DNA of 12,751 nt. Source: an uncultured Muribaculaceae bacterium. Lineage in GTDB: Bacteria; Bacteroidota; Bacteroidia; Bacteroidales; Muribaculaceae. Location: contig CAJTMM010000047.1 in NCBI GenBank assembly GCA_910577465.1, forward strand, positions 1-12,751. The letters run 5' to 3'. The notes under the pieces were generated by a model. The model saw only the letters and a program-made list of their open reading frames with translations, made no database searches and had not been told where the DNA came from. Positions 6,321-12,751 of this stretch are shown in pieces (the stretch's first letter is position 1; each line of letters opens with the position of its first letter). The translations under genes were made by a program, and so were the position numbers.

Positions 6321-6729
6321 CGTTTGTTATAAGTGAATCGAACTGTGATTTGTCGCGTATATAATCCACTTCATCGAAAAGTGTCGAAGATACTATCAGT
6401 GCTACAGAATTAGTGGCGAAATTGTGTAGTTCACGCCATGTCATTGCTGGGATTAACAGACCTTGATTGGCACGTGACAGAGTGAAGCGGCATGTCTTTC
6501 CGGTGGAATCTTCCGTAGTAACATCGAAGCTACCCGATAATGCCACTATCACTTCTTGTGCTGAGTAGAACGCATGTCCGTCCCGTATCATCCCTCCCGG
6601 CACATCATGTATCCAATAAGCACGTACGGGTTCAAATGGGAGTGATGACGGGTGTTGCAATACCGACAGATTACCACGAGGGTCGGATATTTTCACTATG
6701 TCTATGAGATGAGGGCTATTCGAATCCAT
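6304..6729 (-). CDS. FdtA/QdtA-like (WxcM-like) cupin, copy lacking the second active-site His
   Basis: A 141-residue paralog of the adjacent cupin. It keeps the N-terminal DPRGN strand (16-20) but reads RDGHAFY (49-55) where active family members have an HxH pair. His52 remains and the second His is Phe54. It may be a weak or inactive isomerase, an isomerase with different stereochemistry, or a partner subunit for the other copy. The ATG at 6729 is chosen over an in-frame TTG at 6738. It overlaps the rmlA stop by 14 bp, which suggests coupling. The acidic C-terminal tail (four Asp and a Glu) is encoded by the same bases that supply the candidate start codons of the next gene, so it may be a by-product of the overlap. 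Confidence 0.85.
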   Translation of the reverse strand: MDSNSPHLIDIVKISDPRGNLSVLQHPSSLPFEPVRAYWIHDVPGGMIRDGHAFYSAQEVIVALSGSFDVTTEDSTGKTCRFTLSRANQGLLIPAMTWRELHNFATNSVALIVSSTLFDEVDYIRDKSQFDSLITNDDDDE

Positions 6730-7597
6730 TTTCCGCAAGATTCAATAGGTATTGACCGTAATTATTGTTTTTCATCGGAGATGCCAACGCGGCAAGTTGT
6801 TTGGCATCAATCCATCCTTTGCGGAATGCAATTTCTTCCAATGCAGCTACCTTGAAACCCTGACGTTTTTCTATGGTCTCTATGAAATTCGACGCTTCCA
6901 TAAGCGAGTCGGTAGTTCCGGTATCGAGCCATGCAAAACCTCTGCCAAGACGTTGTACTGCCAAATTACCGGCTTCCATATATACTTGGTTGACCGAAGT
7001 TATTTCCAACTCCCCACGAGCCGAGGGCTTTACTTCACTTGCTATATCCAATACCGAGTTGGGGTAGAAATACAAGCCTACCACCGCGAGATTTGATTTT
7101 GGATGTTCCGGTTTCTCTATAATTGAGGTTGCATGCCAATTGTCATCGACCGTCACCACACCGTAGCGTTGCGGATCTTTTACGGGATAAGCGAAAATAG
7201 TGGCATCACCGTTTGAAGCTGTCTTTACAGCCTGCTGAAGCATGCCTGTGAATCCTTGCCCATAGAAGATATTGTCTCCGAGCACCAGACATACATCGTC
7301 ATCGCCCACAAATTCCTTGCCGATAATAAACGCCTGGGCAAGTCCCTCGGGGCGAGGCTGTATGGCAAATGTAAAGTTAACCCCCATCTCTTTGCCATCG
7401 CCGAGCAAACGCTTGAAAGAAGGCATATCGTCGGGAGTGGATATTATGAGGATATCGCGAATGCCGGCAAGCATAAGCACTGATATGGGGTAATACACCA
7501 TGGGCTTGTCAAACACAGGTATCAATTGCTTGGATATGCCTTTGGTCACCGGATAAAGGCGGGTGCCGGAGCCACCGGCAAGTACGATTCCTTTCAT
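6716..7597 (-). CDS. rmlA: Glucose-1-phosphate thymidylyltransferase (RmlA)
   Basis: RmlA joins glucose-1-phosphate and dTTP to form dTDP-glucose and pyrophosphate, the entry step of dTDP-deoxysugar synthesis. The 293-residue length fits the short RmlA type. Motifs in order are LAGGSGTRLYP (6-16), Lys23 and Lys31 in the substrate loop with KPM, GDNIFYG (107-113), EKP (161-163), GELEIT (195-200) and WLDTGT (223-228). The ATG at 7597 lies 33 bp after rmlB, and its stop overlaps the following cupin gene. Without rmlC and rmlD in the window, dTDP-glucose here seems destined for an amino sugar. Use for rhamnose through genes elsewhere is possible. Confidence 0.97.
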   Translation of the reverse strand: MKGIVLAGGSGTRLYPVTKGISKQLIPVFDKPMVYYPISVLMLAGIRDILIISTPDDMPSFKRLLGDGKEMGVNFTFAIQPRPEGLAQAFIIGKEFVGDDDVCLVLGDNIFYGQGFTGMLQQAVKTASNGDATIFAYPVKDPQRYGVVTVDDNWHATSIIEKPEHPKSNLAVVGLYFYPNSVLDIASEVKPSARGELEITSVNQVYMEAGNLAVQRLGRGFAWLDTGTTDSLMEASNFIETIEKRQGFKVAALEEIAFRKGWIDAKQLAALASPMKNNNYGQYLLNLAENGFE

Positions 7598-7630
7598 AAA
7601 TCAGGGGGTATTGTAATTGAATAATTCTAA

Positions 7631-8830
7631 TTATCGGTTAGAGTACATTTCATCGTAATATTTCTGATATTCACCCGATGTTACGCTATCTACCCATTTT
7701 TGATTGTCGAGATACCAACGGATGGTTTTTTCTATGCCGGTTTTGAATGGCGTTTCAGGATACCATCCCAACTCTGTGGCAATCTTTGTGGGGTCAATGG
7801 CATAGCGCATGTCGTGTCCAGGGCGGTCGGCTACATAAGTGATGAGGTCGTAATTGACATTTTCGACCGGATGCTTAAGCAGATTACGGTAATGCGGTTC
7901 TTCGGTGAATATTCGTGCCATAATATCTATTACGGTTTTGACGATAGATATGTTCTGCTCCTCGTTGAATCCGCCCACATTATATATCTCACCAATCTTG
8001 CCATTGCGCAGTACCATGTCTATAGCTTTGGCATGGTCTGCCACATAAAGCCAATCGCGTACATTGTCTCCCTTTCCATATACCGGAAGTTTCTTGCCTT
8101 CCAATATGTTTTTTATAATCAGAGGGATTAACTTCTCGGGGAAATGGTACGGTCCGTAATTGTTGCTGCAGCGTGTGATGTTTACAGGCATGCCGTAGGT
8201 CTCATGATAGGCAAGGGTAATGAGGTCTGCCGATGTCTTGGCTGCGGAGTAGGGGGAACGAGGGGCGAGTGGCGTGGTCTCTGTGAAAAACTTCTCGCCG
8301 AAAGTCTGTAGATTATCGCGGCCTTCAATCACACGTTTCACATCATCGCTGACATCAAGGGGCTTTGCTTCAGAAAAATCTTTTGACAATGAGCCATATA
8401 CTTCATCAGTACTGATTTGGAGATATTTCTTCCCTTCCCGGTACTGTGGCTTTCCGGTATTGTCATTGCCTATGAACCAGGCTTTACGTGCGCAATCCAG
8501 CATGTTCTGTGTACCGAGAATATTGGTTTCGAGGAATAGACGTGGATTGGTTATGCTACGGTCAACATGTGATTCGGCGGCGAAATTCACCACATAATCG
8601 GGGTCAAATTCCGCCATAAGGTGTTCTACCAATTCGCGATCTCCAATGTCACCTTTTACAAAAGTGACATTGGGGAGTTGCATCTCATCCTTTATGGTTA
8701 ACGGATTGCCCGCATAGGTGAGGGCATCGAGTATTAGTATCTCAATATCGTTGCCCCATTTGTTGAGTATATATTTTATAAAATTGGCACCTATGAAACC
8801 GGCAGCTCCGGTAACAAGATATTTTTTCAT
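7631..8830 (-). CDS. rmlB: dTDP-glucose 4,6-dehydratase (RmlB)
   Basis: RmlB converts dTDP-glucose to dTDP-4-keto-6-deoxyglucose using bound NAD+. The extended-SDR features are all present: the Rossmann motif GAAGFIG (8-14), catalytic Thr141-Asp142-Glu143 in STDEVYG, Tyr194 and Lys198 in YSAAK, and the substrate-side NNYGPYHFPEKLIP segment (223-236). At 399 residues it is longer than the ~350-360 of enterobacterial RmlB. The extra length sits around 119-133 and 148-182, next to the active site, and I recall similar insertions in other Bacteroidota RmlB proteins. The ATG at 8830 is 43 bp past the upstream HMA gene. No clear TAnnTTTG box is seen in that gap, so it may be co-transcribed with the metal module. 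Confidence 0.96.
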   Translation of the reverse strand: MKKYLVTGAAGFIGANFIKYILNKWGNDIEILILDALTYAGNPLTIKDEMQLPNVTFVKGDIGDRELVEHLMAEFDPDYVVNFAAESHVDRSITNPRLFLETNILGTQNMLDCARKAWFIGNDNTGKPQYREGKKYLQISTDEVYGSLSKDFSEAKPLDVSDDVKRVIEGRDNLQTFGEKFFTETTPLAPRSPYSAAKTSADLITLAYHETYGMPVNITRCSNNYGPYHFPEKLIPLIIKNILEGKKLPVYGKGDNVRDWLYVADHAKAIDMVLRNGKIGEIYNVGGFNEEQNISIVKTVIDIMARIFTEEPHYRNLLKHPVENVNYDLITYVADRPGHDMRYAIDPTKIATELGWYPETPFKTGIEKTIRWYLDNQKWVDSVTSGEYQKYYDEMYSNR

Positions 8831-8873
8831 TGTGTAATCAGGGTTGGTATGTCGACGGCGAGTTAATCAAGTC

Positions 8874-9275
8874 TTAATTGCAGCAACCGGCTTTCTTTTC
8901 ACCTGTTTGTTTGCAATTGCTTTTTGTGTTGTGTTGTTTTTTGCAGCAAGCTTTGTTACCATCACATTTTTTGTTGTTGGTGCATTGCGTTGCCACTTTG
9001 GCAGAGGTTGCGGTATATCCAATTTTCTTGAACGCTTCGATCAGTTTGGTCTCGGATGTCTTTGCCGGGTCATAAGTTATGGTTACAACTTGGTCGGACA
9101 ATGATGTTGTAATATCCTTAACGCCTTTTTCAAATCTCAGATTGCTTTTAATTTTATTCTCACAATTCTGGCATGACATTCCTGGTGTGACTGAGAATAC
9201 TGCCGTAACGTTATCTGCGGCAAGGCAACCGATGGCAATAACCATGGCAAAAGCAAGTGTGAATAATTTTTTCAT
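8874..9275 (-). CDS. Exported heavy-metal-associated (HMA) domain protein with Cys-rich tail
   Basis: A 133-residue protein with a signal peptide (1-20, likely cleaved before DNV). A less likely lipoprotein site exists at Cys17, where AIGC is a poor lipobox. A CopZ/Atx1-type HMA ferredoxin-like domain follows (about 23-92), with the metal-binding MSCQNC loop (Cys35, Cys38). The lysine-rich tail (98-133) holds seven cysteines (98, 104, 110, 111, 121, 131, 132), including two CC pairs, and could bind further metal ions. It would act outside the inner membrane, binding soft metals such as Cu(I). The metal is inferred from the fold. It follows the receptor gene by 24 bp and is surely co-transcribed, so it may accept or buffer metal for that receptor. 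Confidence 0.9.
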   Translation of the reverse strand: MKKLFTLAFAMVIAIGCLAADNVTAVFSVTPGMSCQNCENKIKSNLRFEKGVKDITTSLSDQVVTITYDPAKTSETKLIEAFKKIGYTATSAKVATQCTNNKKCDGNKACCKKQHNTKSNCKQTGEKKAGCCN

Positions 9276-9299
9276 GATGATATGTTTTTTTACGTGTTA

Positions 9300-11330
9300 T
9301 TAATATCTGTTGAATGTATAACGGAATCCGGCATAAATAATTGCCCCGTGCAGGGGGGCATACACCATGGTAGCGTCGAAACCGGTTCCCCATGGATTTT
9401 CCGCGCCTACGATGGGCCTCTTCTGGCGGTAGGCGGTGAGGTTCTCGCCACCAATGTACACAGCCCAATGGCGGAAATTGCGGGTTACCTGGGCATTGAG
9501 CTGTGCATACGGGTGATAGCGTTTTGCCCACGATAATGTCCCTGACGATGTAGTGTATGGAGTAGGCATACGGCCGCCACCTGATATGGAGCAAGTCACA
9601 TCAAATTGCCATAATCCCATCATAGGTGCATACGATGCGGAAAACAATCCCTTATGTCTCGAGGTTAGGGGTTTCTCTACAGGTCCGTGTCCATAGTCCA
9701 CTTTTACGTCGGTATAGCGGTAGGCTGTAGTGAACGTTAAATCTTTGATGATTGGATATGTAGCTTCCAATTGTAGGGTATGTGAATAGGATCTGCCATT
9801 CAGATTCTTGAAGTGTACCACGTTAGGGTCGCTGTCCAAGTCGACGATAAGTTGGTTCTTAAAATCTGTATAATAATACTCGGCATTGAGATTCATAGGA
9901 CGATTGGCTATATAAATTGTAGAACCCGCTCCTATTCCGTAGTTCCATGCTTCTTCCTGCCTGATGTCGGAGTCTATGATTACAGAACGGGATGATGCCA
10001 GCAGAAAATTGTTCTCAGCCATTACATGCGGCGCTCGGAACCCTTTCCCTACCGAACCGTGCAAAGTGAGATATTCAGCGATGTTCCACCGCCCATGGAC
10101 ACGGGGTGTGAACATGGAGCCATAGACCGAGCTGTAGTCATATCTTATACCTCCCATCAGAAGTAGCTTGCCCGACATATTGAACGTATATAGGGCGTAG
10201 GCGCCTCCTGTAGTTTCACGTTCGTTGATGTCATCAGGAGATACTGATGTGTCATGTGTCAGGCGCATCTGCTGGTCGTAATTGTCGTAATTGAGACTTA
10301 TGCCGGAAGAAAGAGAGTGTTCCTTACCCCATTTGCGTTCGAACATAAGTGATGCATACAGGTTGCCTTGCTTTACATTATATTGTTTGTGACCATAGGT
10401 GGAACGGAAATTGTTGTGCGATCCGGATAATATCAATGCTATATTGCCGTCATGTTCCTTGTCGAATATATAAGCGTTTTTGGTAAATGCTTCCCAACGA
10501 GTGGTGTGTATGAGTATTTGGTAAAGCTCGTCGGTTTGATGTGCGGTAAGGTGCTTACTGTCCTGTCCGCTTTGGCGGCGTTCGGATAGAAACTTTACAC
10601 CGGCTTGAAATACATAATTTGTCCCCATCCATGCCCAACGGTTCATGGCTGCCACTTGGCGCATATCCGGCATGTCAAGAAAGCCGTCACCGTTGTCGTC
10701 GTGTGATGCAAAAGTGTTTTCACCATGAACGAGCAGACCCGTCGACAAATGTTTGTTGATATGGAAATTGGCATTGGCATTTAATTCCACCTTGCCACGA
10801 ATGTCGGTATAAGCATTTGCAGCAACCTCCTGGTCTGCCTGTGGCTTTTTCATCTCCACATTTATTTGTCCGGTAATGGATTCATAACCGTTTTTTACTG
10901 AACTTGTCCCTTTGGATACCTGGATGGATTGTAGCCATGGTCCGGCGATATACCCGAGACCGTAGGGGAGTGCCGACCCTCTGAAATTCGGTATGTTTTC
11001 AGTGAGCATCTGCACGTACGTACCTGAAAGTCCCAGCAGTTTTATCTGACGAGCACCGGTAGCAGCATCGTTGTAACTCACATCCACCGATGGATTGGTG
11101 GTGAAACTTTCGCCAAGATTGCAGCAGGCTGCACGCGTGAGCTCGCCTGCTGTTATGAGTTCGCCGTTTAAGGCTGAGCCCCTGAGTTTGCGTGTTCCTG
11201 ATGCGCGCGATGTTACCGATACCTCCTCTAATATAATAGTGGTGTCCGGTGTTTCAATGGTGTTGCCGGCATGGATTGACGGTATGCAGAACTGCAGAAG
11301 CAGGAATATTTTTATAAATTTCGGTTTCAT
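9300..11330 (-). CDS. TonB-dependent outer-membrane receptor, partner of the HMA protein
   Basis: A 676-residue receptor with a signal peptide (1-21) and a probable TonB box around 31-41 (EEVSVTS). The plug domain spans about 45-160 and includes SITGQINVEM at 151-160, and the 22-strand barrel runs to the aromatic C-terminus (YTFNRY). It lacks the carboxypeptidase-like N-terminal domain common in SusC-type receptors, so a small ligand such as a metal chelate fits better than a glycan. An EF-hand-like loop, DDNGDGFLDMPD (211-222), lies in an early extracellular loop and may bind Ca2+. No SusD homolog is present. The neighbouring HMA gene suggests copper or another soft metal, which is an inference. 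The ATG at 11330 is 10 bp from a good -7 box. Confidence 0.92.
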   Translation of the reverse strand: MKPKFIKIFLLLQFCIPSIHAGNTIETPDTTIILEEVSVTSRASGTRKLRGSALNGELITAGELTRAACCNLGESFTTNPSVDVSYNDAATGARQIKLLGLSGTYVQMLTENIPNFRGSALPYGLGYIAGPWLQSIQVSKGTSSVKNGYESITGQINVEMKKPQADQEVAANAYTDIRGKVELNANANFHINKHLSTGLLVHGENTFASHDDNGDGFLDMPDMRQVAAMNRWAWMGTNYVFQAGVKFLSERRQSGQDSKHLTAHQTDELYQILIHTTRWEAFTKNAYIFDKEHDGNIALILSGSHNNFRSTYGHKQYNVKQGNLYASLMFERKWGKEHSLSSGISLNYDNYDQQMRLTHDTSVSPDDINERETTGGAYALYTFNMSGKLLLMGGIRYDYSSVYGSMFTPRVHGRWNIAEYLTLHGSVGKGFRAPHVMAENNFLLASSRSVIIDSDIRQEEAWNYGIGAGSTIYIANRPMNLNAEYYYTDFKNQLIVDLDSDPNVVHFKNLNGRSYSHTLQLEATYPIIKDLTFTTAYRYTDVKVDYGHGPVEKPLTSRHKGLFSASYAPMMGLWQFDVTCSISGGGRMPTPYTTSSGTLSWAKRYHPYAQLNAQVTRNFRHWAVYIGGENLTAYRQKRPIVGAENPWGTGFDATMVYAPLHGAIIYAGFRYTFNRY

Positions 11331-11340
11331 AAATTACCTG

Positions 11341-11374
11341 CAAAAATACAAAAATCATTCCGAATATAAGCAAC
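11341..11374 (-). promoter_or_regulatory. Bacteroidales promoter for the TonB receptor and downstream genes
   Basis: The minus strand reads TATTTTTG (plus 11341-11348), a match to TAnnTTTG. A GTTGC -33-like element (plus 11370-11374) lies 21 bases upstream, the expected spacing. The box is 10 bp before the ATG, so the leader is very short. It is the only strong promoter I see for the nine-gene minus-strand run. No metal-regulator operator is obvious. Confidence 0.65.
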
Positions 11375-11539
11375 TTAAAGTGTGTGCACGGGATGGGGCT
11401 GTCGACTATAATTGCACAATTTCCTAAACAAAAAATCGTATTTGCTGTTTTATAGATAACGAAGCCCGTTTCAACGGGGGAAACTCCAAGGAGCGTCGAA
11501 AAATAGGATTATTACTTATTTTAAGTTAAATAATATTTA

Positions 11540-11547
11540 TATCTTTG
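11540..11547 (+). promoter_or_regulatory. Bacteroidales -7 box for the OmpA-like gene
   Basis: TATCTTTG matches TAnnTTTG and is followed by a short A-rich leader ending in CAAAATTCAA just before the ATG at 11581. The -33 region (about 11515-11520) is T-rich without a clear TTTG. The A-rich leader is typical of strong translation starts in Bacteroidota. Confidence 0.7.
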
Positions 11548-11580
11548 TGCCGATTTTATCAACTCAAAAACAAAATTCAA

Positions 11581-12693
11581 ATGAAAAAATTATTCCTTAT
11601 CGCTATCGCTGCTGCCGGAATGATGACAGCGCAAGCTCAACAAGCATTGGAAGCCACAAATTTTGGATCCAACTGGTCGATAGGTGTTGACGGTGGTGTT
11701 ACTACCCCCATGCACAATGGCAGTGCTTTCTTCGGTGACATGCGCGGTGTCTTTGGCGCACATATCCAGAAGCAGATTTCACCCGCTTTCGCTCTTGGTG
11801 TTGAAGGTGTGGCTATGGTTAATACCACCGGTGCACGCACCGCTATTGACCAATCTTATGTAGGTGCATACGGTGCCGTTAACTTGTTCAACCTTTTCGG
11901 AGGTTACAAATGCGACGGTCGCTTCTTTGACATGGAACTCGTAGGTGGTGCCGGTTGGGGCCATGACTACGTAGCCGGTGCCGGTGACCACAATTACTTC
12001 GCTACCAAGGCAGGTGTTAATTTCAACTTCAATGTTTGCAAGAACCTTACTCTTTCGCTCAAGCCTTCATTCTCTTGGGATATGAGCGACGCTCACGCAG
12101 CTCAGAGCTCGGCTTCTTACAACAAGGATTTCTGCACATTCAACGTGCTTGCCGGTGTTACTTATCACTTCGGTCAAGGCTTCAAGTGTGTAGACACCAA
12201 GAACCAGGGTGAAATTGACGCGCTAAACGCTAAAATCAATGACCTCCGTGGTCAACTCGACGCTTGCGCCGCTGCAAACGCTGCTGCTGAAGCTAAGGCT
12301 GCCGGTCTCGCTTCTGAACTCGCCGCTTGCCAGAACCGCAAACCTGAGGTAATCAAGGAAGTAAGCAACAATCTTTCAAGCGTACGCTATGTATTCTACA
12401 AGATTGGTAGCTCAAAGATTACTGCCGACCAGCAGCCCAACGTGGAAATGGTAGCTGCTTACCTCAAGAACCACAAGAACGCCAAGGTTGTAATCAAGGG
12501 TTATGCTTCTAAGGACGGTAACCTCGAATTCAACAAGAAACTTGCCGCTGCACGTGCTGAATCTGTAAAGAGCATGCTCGTTAAGAAATACGGTATCGCA
12601 GAAAGCCGCATCCAAGCTGAAGGCGAAGGTATCGGTGAAATGTTCAGCGAAGAATCTTGGAACCGTGTTTCAATCTGTACTCTCGAAGACTAA
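11581..12693 (+). CDS. OmpA-family outer-membrane porin with C-terminal peptidoglycan-binding domain
   Basis: A 370-residue protein. It has a signal peptide (1-19, cleaved after AQA), an N-terminal eight-strand barrel region (about 28-197) rich in Gly/aromatic alternation, an Ala-rich coiled coil (about 208-250), and an OmpA/MotB-like domain (about 262-368). In the last domain, KGYASKDGN (306-314) and the Arg in AAARAE (Arg325) mark the peptidoglycan site. The Asp of the usual GHTD or GYAD is Ser310, with Asp312 nearby. It would link the outer membrane to the cell wall and possibly act as a slow porin. An in-frame ATG at 11545 is rejected because it overlaps the promoter box and would place 12 polar residues before the signal peptide. 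Codons are strongly biased (AAG, AAC, CTC, GGT), unlike its neighbours, as expected of a very abundant protein. Confidence 0.93.
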   Translation: MKKLFLIAIAAAGMMTAQAQQALEATNFGSNWSIGVDGGVTTPMHNGSAFFGDMRGVFGAHIQKQISPAFALGVEGVAMVNTTGARTAIDQSYVGAYGAVNLFNLFGGYKCDGRFFDMELVGGAGWGHDYVAGAGDHNYFATKAGVNFNFNVCKNLTLSLKPSFSWDMSDAHAAQSSASYNKDFCTFNVLAGVTYHFGQGFKCVDTKNQGEIDALNAKINDLRGQLDACAAANAAAEAKAAGLASELAACQNRKPEVIKEVSNNLSSVRYVFYKIGSSKITADQQPNVEMVAAYLKNHKNAKVVIKGYASKDGNLEFNKKLAAARAESVKSMLVKKYGIAESRIQAEGEGIGEMFSEESWNRVSICTLED

Positions 12694-12751
12694 TTGTCTC
12701 GATAAAAAGAAACAGGTTTAAAACTGATATTGAAGAACCGCCCGGGAATCC

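Larger units (their letters stand above)
11331..11580. other. Divergent intergenic region between the receptor and ompA-like genes
   Basis: These 250 bases hold a promoter for each flanking gene. Between them, at 11465-11478, CCCGT and ACGGG can pair around a TTCA loop, with an alternative GTTTC/GAAAC pairing at 11468-11484. The hairpin is weak, has no T-run and lies upstream of the ompA-like promoter, so it is neither a clear terminator nor an mRNA leader element. No small gene is supported here. Confidence 0.5.

Noticed and set aside
6730..6738. TTG start three codons upstream for the first cupin gene
   Set aside because: The ATG at 6729 is available, keeps the conserved N-terminal strand and needs no unusual start codon.
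9211..9594. Open frame of 127 codons antisense-phase to the end of the receptor and start of the HMA gene
   Set aside because: It spans the junction of two well-supported genes in another frame and has no domain.
11545..11580. Upstream in-frame ATG for the OmpA-like gene
   Set aside because: It overlaps the -7 box and would bury the signal peptide behind a polar extension. The ATG at 11581 has an A-rich leader.
12694..12751. Possible terminator after the OmpA-like gene, beginning near GAACCGCCCGGG
   Set aside because: The window ends before a second arm could be seen, so no hairpin can be demonstrated.

Overview
The window looks like chromosomal DNA from a Bacteroidota (order Bacteroidales) bacterium, probably a gut or host-associated species. 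Upstream regions carry the Bacteroidales -7 box (TAnnTTTG) instead of sigma70-type boxes. Start codons are preceded by A-rich sequence rather than strong Shine-Dalgarno sites. The proteins are typical of that order: a Bacteroidales-type tyrosine integrase with arm domain, a TonB-dependent receptor ending in an aromatic residue, an RmlB with Bacteroidota-type insertions, and an abundant OmpA-like porin. The genus cannot be fixed from the sequence alone.

Region 1 (1-2501) looks like the end of an integrative mobile element. It holds the last 25 codons of an unidentified plus-strand gene and a bidirectional terminator. It also holds a minus-strand tyrosine integrase and, upstream of it, a protein with an N-terminal Cys cluster and four tandem excisionase/MerR-like helix-turn-helix modules. 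About 250 bp of gene-free DNA packed with short direct repeats follows. The element abuts the 3' end of mnmE, which is intact. The far end of the element lies outside the window.

Region 2 (2502-8830) is a tight minus-strand cluster. In transcription order it runs rmlB, rmlA, two cupin proteins of the FdtA/QdtA 3,4-ketoisomerase family, a DegT/DnrJ/EryC1 sugar aminotransferase, a membrane-anchored DNA/RNA non-specific endonuclease, and mnmE. The first five genes fit a route from glucose-1-phosphate to a dTDP-3-amino-3,6-dideoxyhexose (Fuc3N or Qui3N type). No rmlC, rmlD, N-acetyltransferase or glycosyltransferase is present in the window. The endonuclease and mnmE overlap at an ATGA junction, and the terminator after mnmE closes the cluster.

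Region 3 (8874-11330) is a two-gene metal module on the same strand: a TonB-dependent outer-membrane receptor followed by a small exported heavy-metal-associated protein with a Cys-rich tail. The largest gap between any two genes from 11330 down to 2502 is 43 bp. All nine genes could therefore be read from the promoter in front of the receptor, although rmlB may have its own.

Region 4 (11331-12751) is a divergent intergenic region with a Bacteroidales promoter for each side, then a strongly codon-biased OmpA-family porin on the plus strand. Most worth a second look are the element end with its repeats and four-module DNA-binding protein, and the tandem cupin pair, in which each copy has lost a different part of the expected active site.
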